64,000 bases of DNA, taken from NCBI GenBank assembly GCA_963556255.1, contig OY744609.1, forward strand, positions 18,441,309-18,505,308. The letters are read 5' to 3'. Below the pieces are notes generated by a model. That model saw nothing but the letters and a program-made list of their open reading frames with translations. It ran no database searches and was not told the origin of the DNA. The DNA comes from Allolobophora icterica. Its lineage: Eukaryota; Annelida; Clitellata; Crassiclitellata; Lumbricidae. Shown here in pieces: positions 61,325 to 64,000 of the stretch. The number at the start of each line of letters is the position of its first letter. Within the stretch, counting starts at the first letter, position 1. Both the position numbers and the translations under genes were made by a program.

Positions 61325-63933
61325 TTATTTTTTGGGGGGCACCAGTTCTTTGCCACTTTTGTGCTTCATGGTCTTCTGAGGCGGGTGGAGACGTGTCTTG
61401 TGAAGATGCATTTCCGTTCGGTCATGGCTCTGCTGAGAATTGACAATGCCTCCACCATGTGCCAGTGAGATCTCTCTTGTCACCGTTTCCTTGTGGGTCA
61501 TGGACACTGGTTTCCTGTCACAGGTACTCTTTATCTGGTGCCCCAGAGGCAGCACCGGAGGGTTGCACTTTGGAGCAGCACATTCAGGTAGGCTTGTCAG
61601 TGTGTCCTGTTTCGAGGTACTGCCCTTTGAGGTCAGGTCTTCAACTAGCATGGTCAGTACTAATTCCTGTACAAAAACAGCTTTATCGGCGCTCTGCTCT
61701 TCGGACTTCTCTTTATCTGATTCAGAAGCTTCTGCTTCATCCAGTCTGTTATAAATTCAACAGAAACTAACGAATGAACGTTTCATCATCTGTCACAAGC
61801 ATTTTAATTATAGTTTAAGAGCAACAGTATTTTCTTACATTTACCAGTAAATAATTGTAATTAGTAACCTAGTATCATCAACCCATCCTTCATTGTACTT
61901 TCCAGGGAAAATCCTGTGTTGCTACCCCTTTGGCTAAAACATTTACCACATCAGTTGCAAAATGCCCCTGGCATTGTCGCCTGTCTAATGTACTAACGAC
62001 TGCGGACCGTGCTTCCAAGACGATTGTATAGATGTTGGCATGGCAGCAGAACTCTACCTGAGGAATTCACTGGACAATTTGTCATTAAACGACATACAAC
62101 ATTAAGAGTTAAATCAATTGGGTAAGATATAAAATAACTAGGGAAAAGGCAAACAATTAGGCAAATGATAAAGCAAATGAGAACACAATTAGGTAAAAGA
62201 TAAAGCAATTAGACAATCAGAATGGACATGGCCATTCTAGATTTCCTGAATTAACAGCCTCCAGACAATTTTTCTCTAAGGGTTTAAAAACCTCAGTTTA
62301 AAGAATTAGGTAAGCAATAAGACACAGACAATCCCCAACTTTTTGGGTACATATGTTCACTATAGTTCCAAAATCTGCCACTACCCCACATTTACCTTGA
62401 CAACAGATACTGTGAGTTTGTCTTGGCTTTCAACTCGGACGTCTGAGCACCGGTAGCAATGGAGGACAATCCGTGGACCTGCGTTGTGACGGGCACTCCT
62501 TGGGTCAGCATGATGACTCGCGAGCTCTCTCCAGGACCTTGCTGATGCTGTTGTCGTGGCACCGTCTGCTGCTGCTGGGACTGACGAACTGGAAGTCCTT
62601 CCAACTGATGCCTGAGTCAGTCAAGATGAAAGTCACAAGTTATATTGGAGCGCCATGGTACAGTTCAAGTATGGACAATACAGCCATTACTTAGGCTGTC
62701 GGTGGTTAAGCTGCCTCCATTACCACAGTGCTCCGGCAGATTGTACAAGATGATGACAAGTGTTTTAACACTTTAACGGTGAGAGTGCTAACTATAAGCG
62801 ACTGGGAAACCAATGCAGCTCATCGATGATGCGTTAAGCAAATCCTAAACGATTCAGGTCTAAACTTAAGACTCGTCTGTTTTGCCTTGTCTACCCATCA
62901 CAGCCTGACTTAGGAGGTCACTGGAGCAGCGTTTCCGTTAGAAGCACAAAAAGAAGACGTAGGACCTTGGCCTACTTACGTCCGGACCTCGATATTTGCT
63001 GTAAATCAGCCAAAATTGTCAAGTTTTGGATGTTTTTTCGGATGTAAAAACGGCCATTTGGGCGTTAACGGAAACCCTGCACTGGACTATAATAAGCTTT
63101 TGACTGAGCTACTCAGACTATGAATTTTTACTACAGCTTCACTTGAAACAGTGATGCCTAATGCACTGAGTTAACACTACTATAATTATAAGTTTTGACC
63201 CTAAATGGCAGCCACTTAGAAGTTTGGCCCTAAATGGCAGCCACATAGAACCAGCAACTTCCTTTTCTTAGCTTTGACTTATTATGGTAGGTGGACAGTC
63301 ATCTCTCTCACCTTCTCTCCTATAAAGTCTAAACCCAATGATCTTGTAAAACACGCAACTCTGTTATAGTTACAAGAACCTTCCTTTCTCTAAGTTCAGT
63401 TCTGAAGAAGAATCAACCTATGACCACTGCGTTTGCAGTCCAGACTGCTAATCACTGGAAAATTCCACCACGAGTTGATAATCCTCTTAACAGTAATTTA
63501 AGAGCTTTTAAATAGGCTGGTGCCCTGTGCTTGCCTTAAGTGGTGCCTTAGAAGTTTGGAGATTACAATTACGATTGTCAGCTTGGACTAATCACTGGAA
63601 TACCCCATCATTAACCGATAATTCCATTAACAAGCAGCAAAAGAGCGGCTTTACTGGGACCTAATTACCAGACTATGCAGTGTCATACCCAGCTGGGGGT
63701 CCTGGGTCTGGACCCCTCAGTTGAAGACCATATTATTAAGCACTATTAACAAGCAATAAAAAGCTACTCAGCTGAGAAATAGCTGTGCTGAAACAAAGTA
63801 AAAGGGGGCAAAATAATAAAAAAAATGACATGCCTGGTTGTCTGGAGCTGAAGTTCAAGTTGCTGAAGTTGCGACGATATGCTCTGAATGGTTGACCCCC
63901 GACCTTTGATGGCCGTCAGCTGGTACAGCAGCT
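61325..63933 (-). CDS. Unidentified Gln-rich protein, last three exons (gene continues past right edge)
   Basis: Minus-strand exons 63933-63834, 62611-62396 and 61745-61325 join in phase into about 245 residues ending KELVPPKK. I do not recognise the protein. The first exon encodes a coiled-coil-like helix (IQSISSQLQQLELQLQTT). The second has a Gln-rich stretch (SQQQQTVPRQQHQQGP) and Ser/Thr-rich sequence. The third starts with an acidic segment (LDEAEASESDKEKSEEQ), then FVQELVLTMLVEDLTSKG, and has a basic, His/Lys-rich end. The composition suggests a nuclear or chromatin-associated protein; this is inference. The 63833-62612 intron starts GC (CCAG/GCATGT) rather than GT; phase agreement on both sides supports it. 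The acceptor at 63934 shows that more exons lie to the right. Confidence 0.72.
62773..62837 (-). repeat. TTAA-bounded micro-element, copy 8
   Basis: TTAACGGTGAGAGTGCTAAC, AAGCGACTGGGAAACCAATG, CAGCTCATCG, then an extra ATGATGCG before TTAA. It lies in an intron of the right-edge gene. Confidence 0.75.
63512..63585 (+). repeat. LINE/SINE tail fragment
   Basis: AATAGGCTGGTGCCCTGTGC then GGTGCCTTAGAAGTTTGGAG and ATTACAATTACGATTG matches 16955-17040 closely, including the GATTAC-type tail. Confidence 0.65.
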
Positions 63934-64000
63934 CTACAGTCCAATCACAAACAAAAGAAATCAAAAACAAAGAAACAGGAACATTAACAAAACATCAAAA

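Overview
The window is animal nuclear DNA: genes are split by GT-AG introns, intergenic and intronic space is packed with non-LTR retrotransposon fragments, tRNA-derived SINEs, short terminal-inverted-repeat (TIR) elements and microsatellites, and there are no bacterial operons. The protein-coding content (DHRS7-like, NOC4L and exportin-5 orthologues) and the repeat style suggest a marine invertebrate, possibly a non-vertebrate deuterostome; that placement is inference and of low confidence.

Layout. 1-10.6 kb holds no recognisable host gene. It contains a perfect twin palindrome (2.8-3.0 kb), a minisatellite rich in TGACGTAA, a 1.86-kb composite insertion bounded by two identical-length TIR elements and carrying an 11-copy satellite, and a decayed CR1/L2-like retrotransposon (9.1-10.0 kb). 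10.65-15.54 kb (minus) is a complete 7-exon DHRS7-type short-chain dehydrogenase. 19.83-28.46 kb (minus) carries the last ten exons of NOC4L; its N-terminal third was not found. 30.96-59.57 kb (plus) is a complete exportin-5 gene whose 32 exons join in phase into 1,198 residues. 61.3-63.9 kb (minus) shows the last three exons of an unidentified glutamine-rich protein that continues past the right edge.

The host genes have unrelated housekeeping roles (membrane dehydrogenase, 40S ribosome assembly, RanGTP-dependent export of small structured RNAs). NOC4L and XPO5 lie head to head, but no shared regulation can be read from the sequence.

The most distinctive content is the mobile DNA. At least nine non-autonomous elements have TIRs and 7-10 bp flanking direct repeats that can be read directly, most with the CAGTG- or TAGGG-type ends and 8-bp duplications expected of hAT transposons. 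Three findings stand out: a family of about 55-bp elements present in eight copies and bounded by TTAA; a 704-bp foldback element with a microsatellite core; and the composite insertion at 4.25-6.12 kb.
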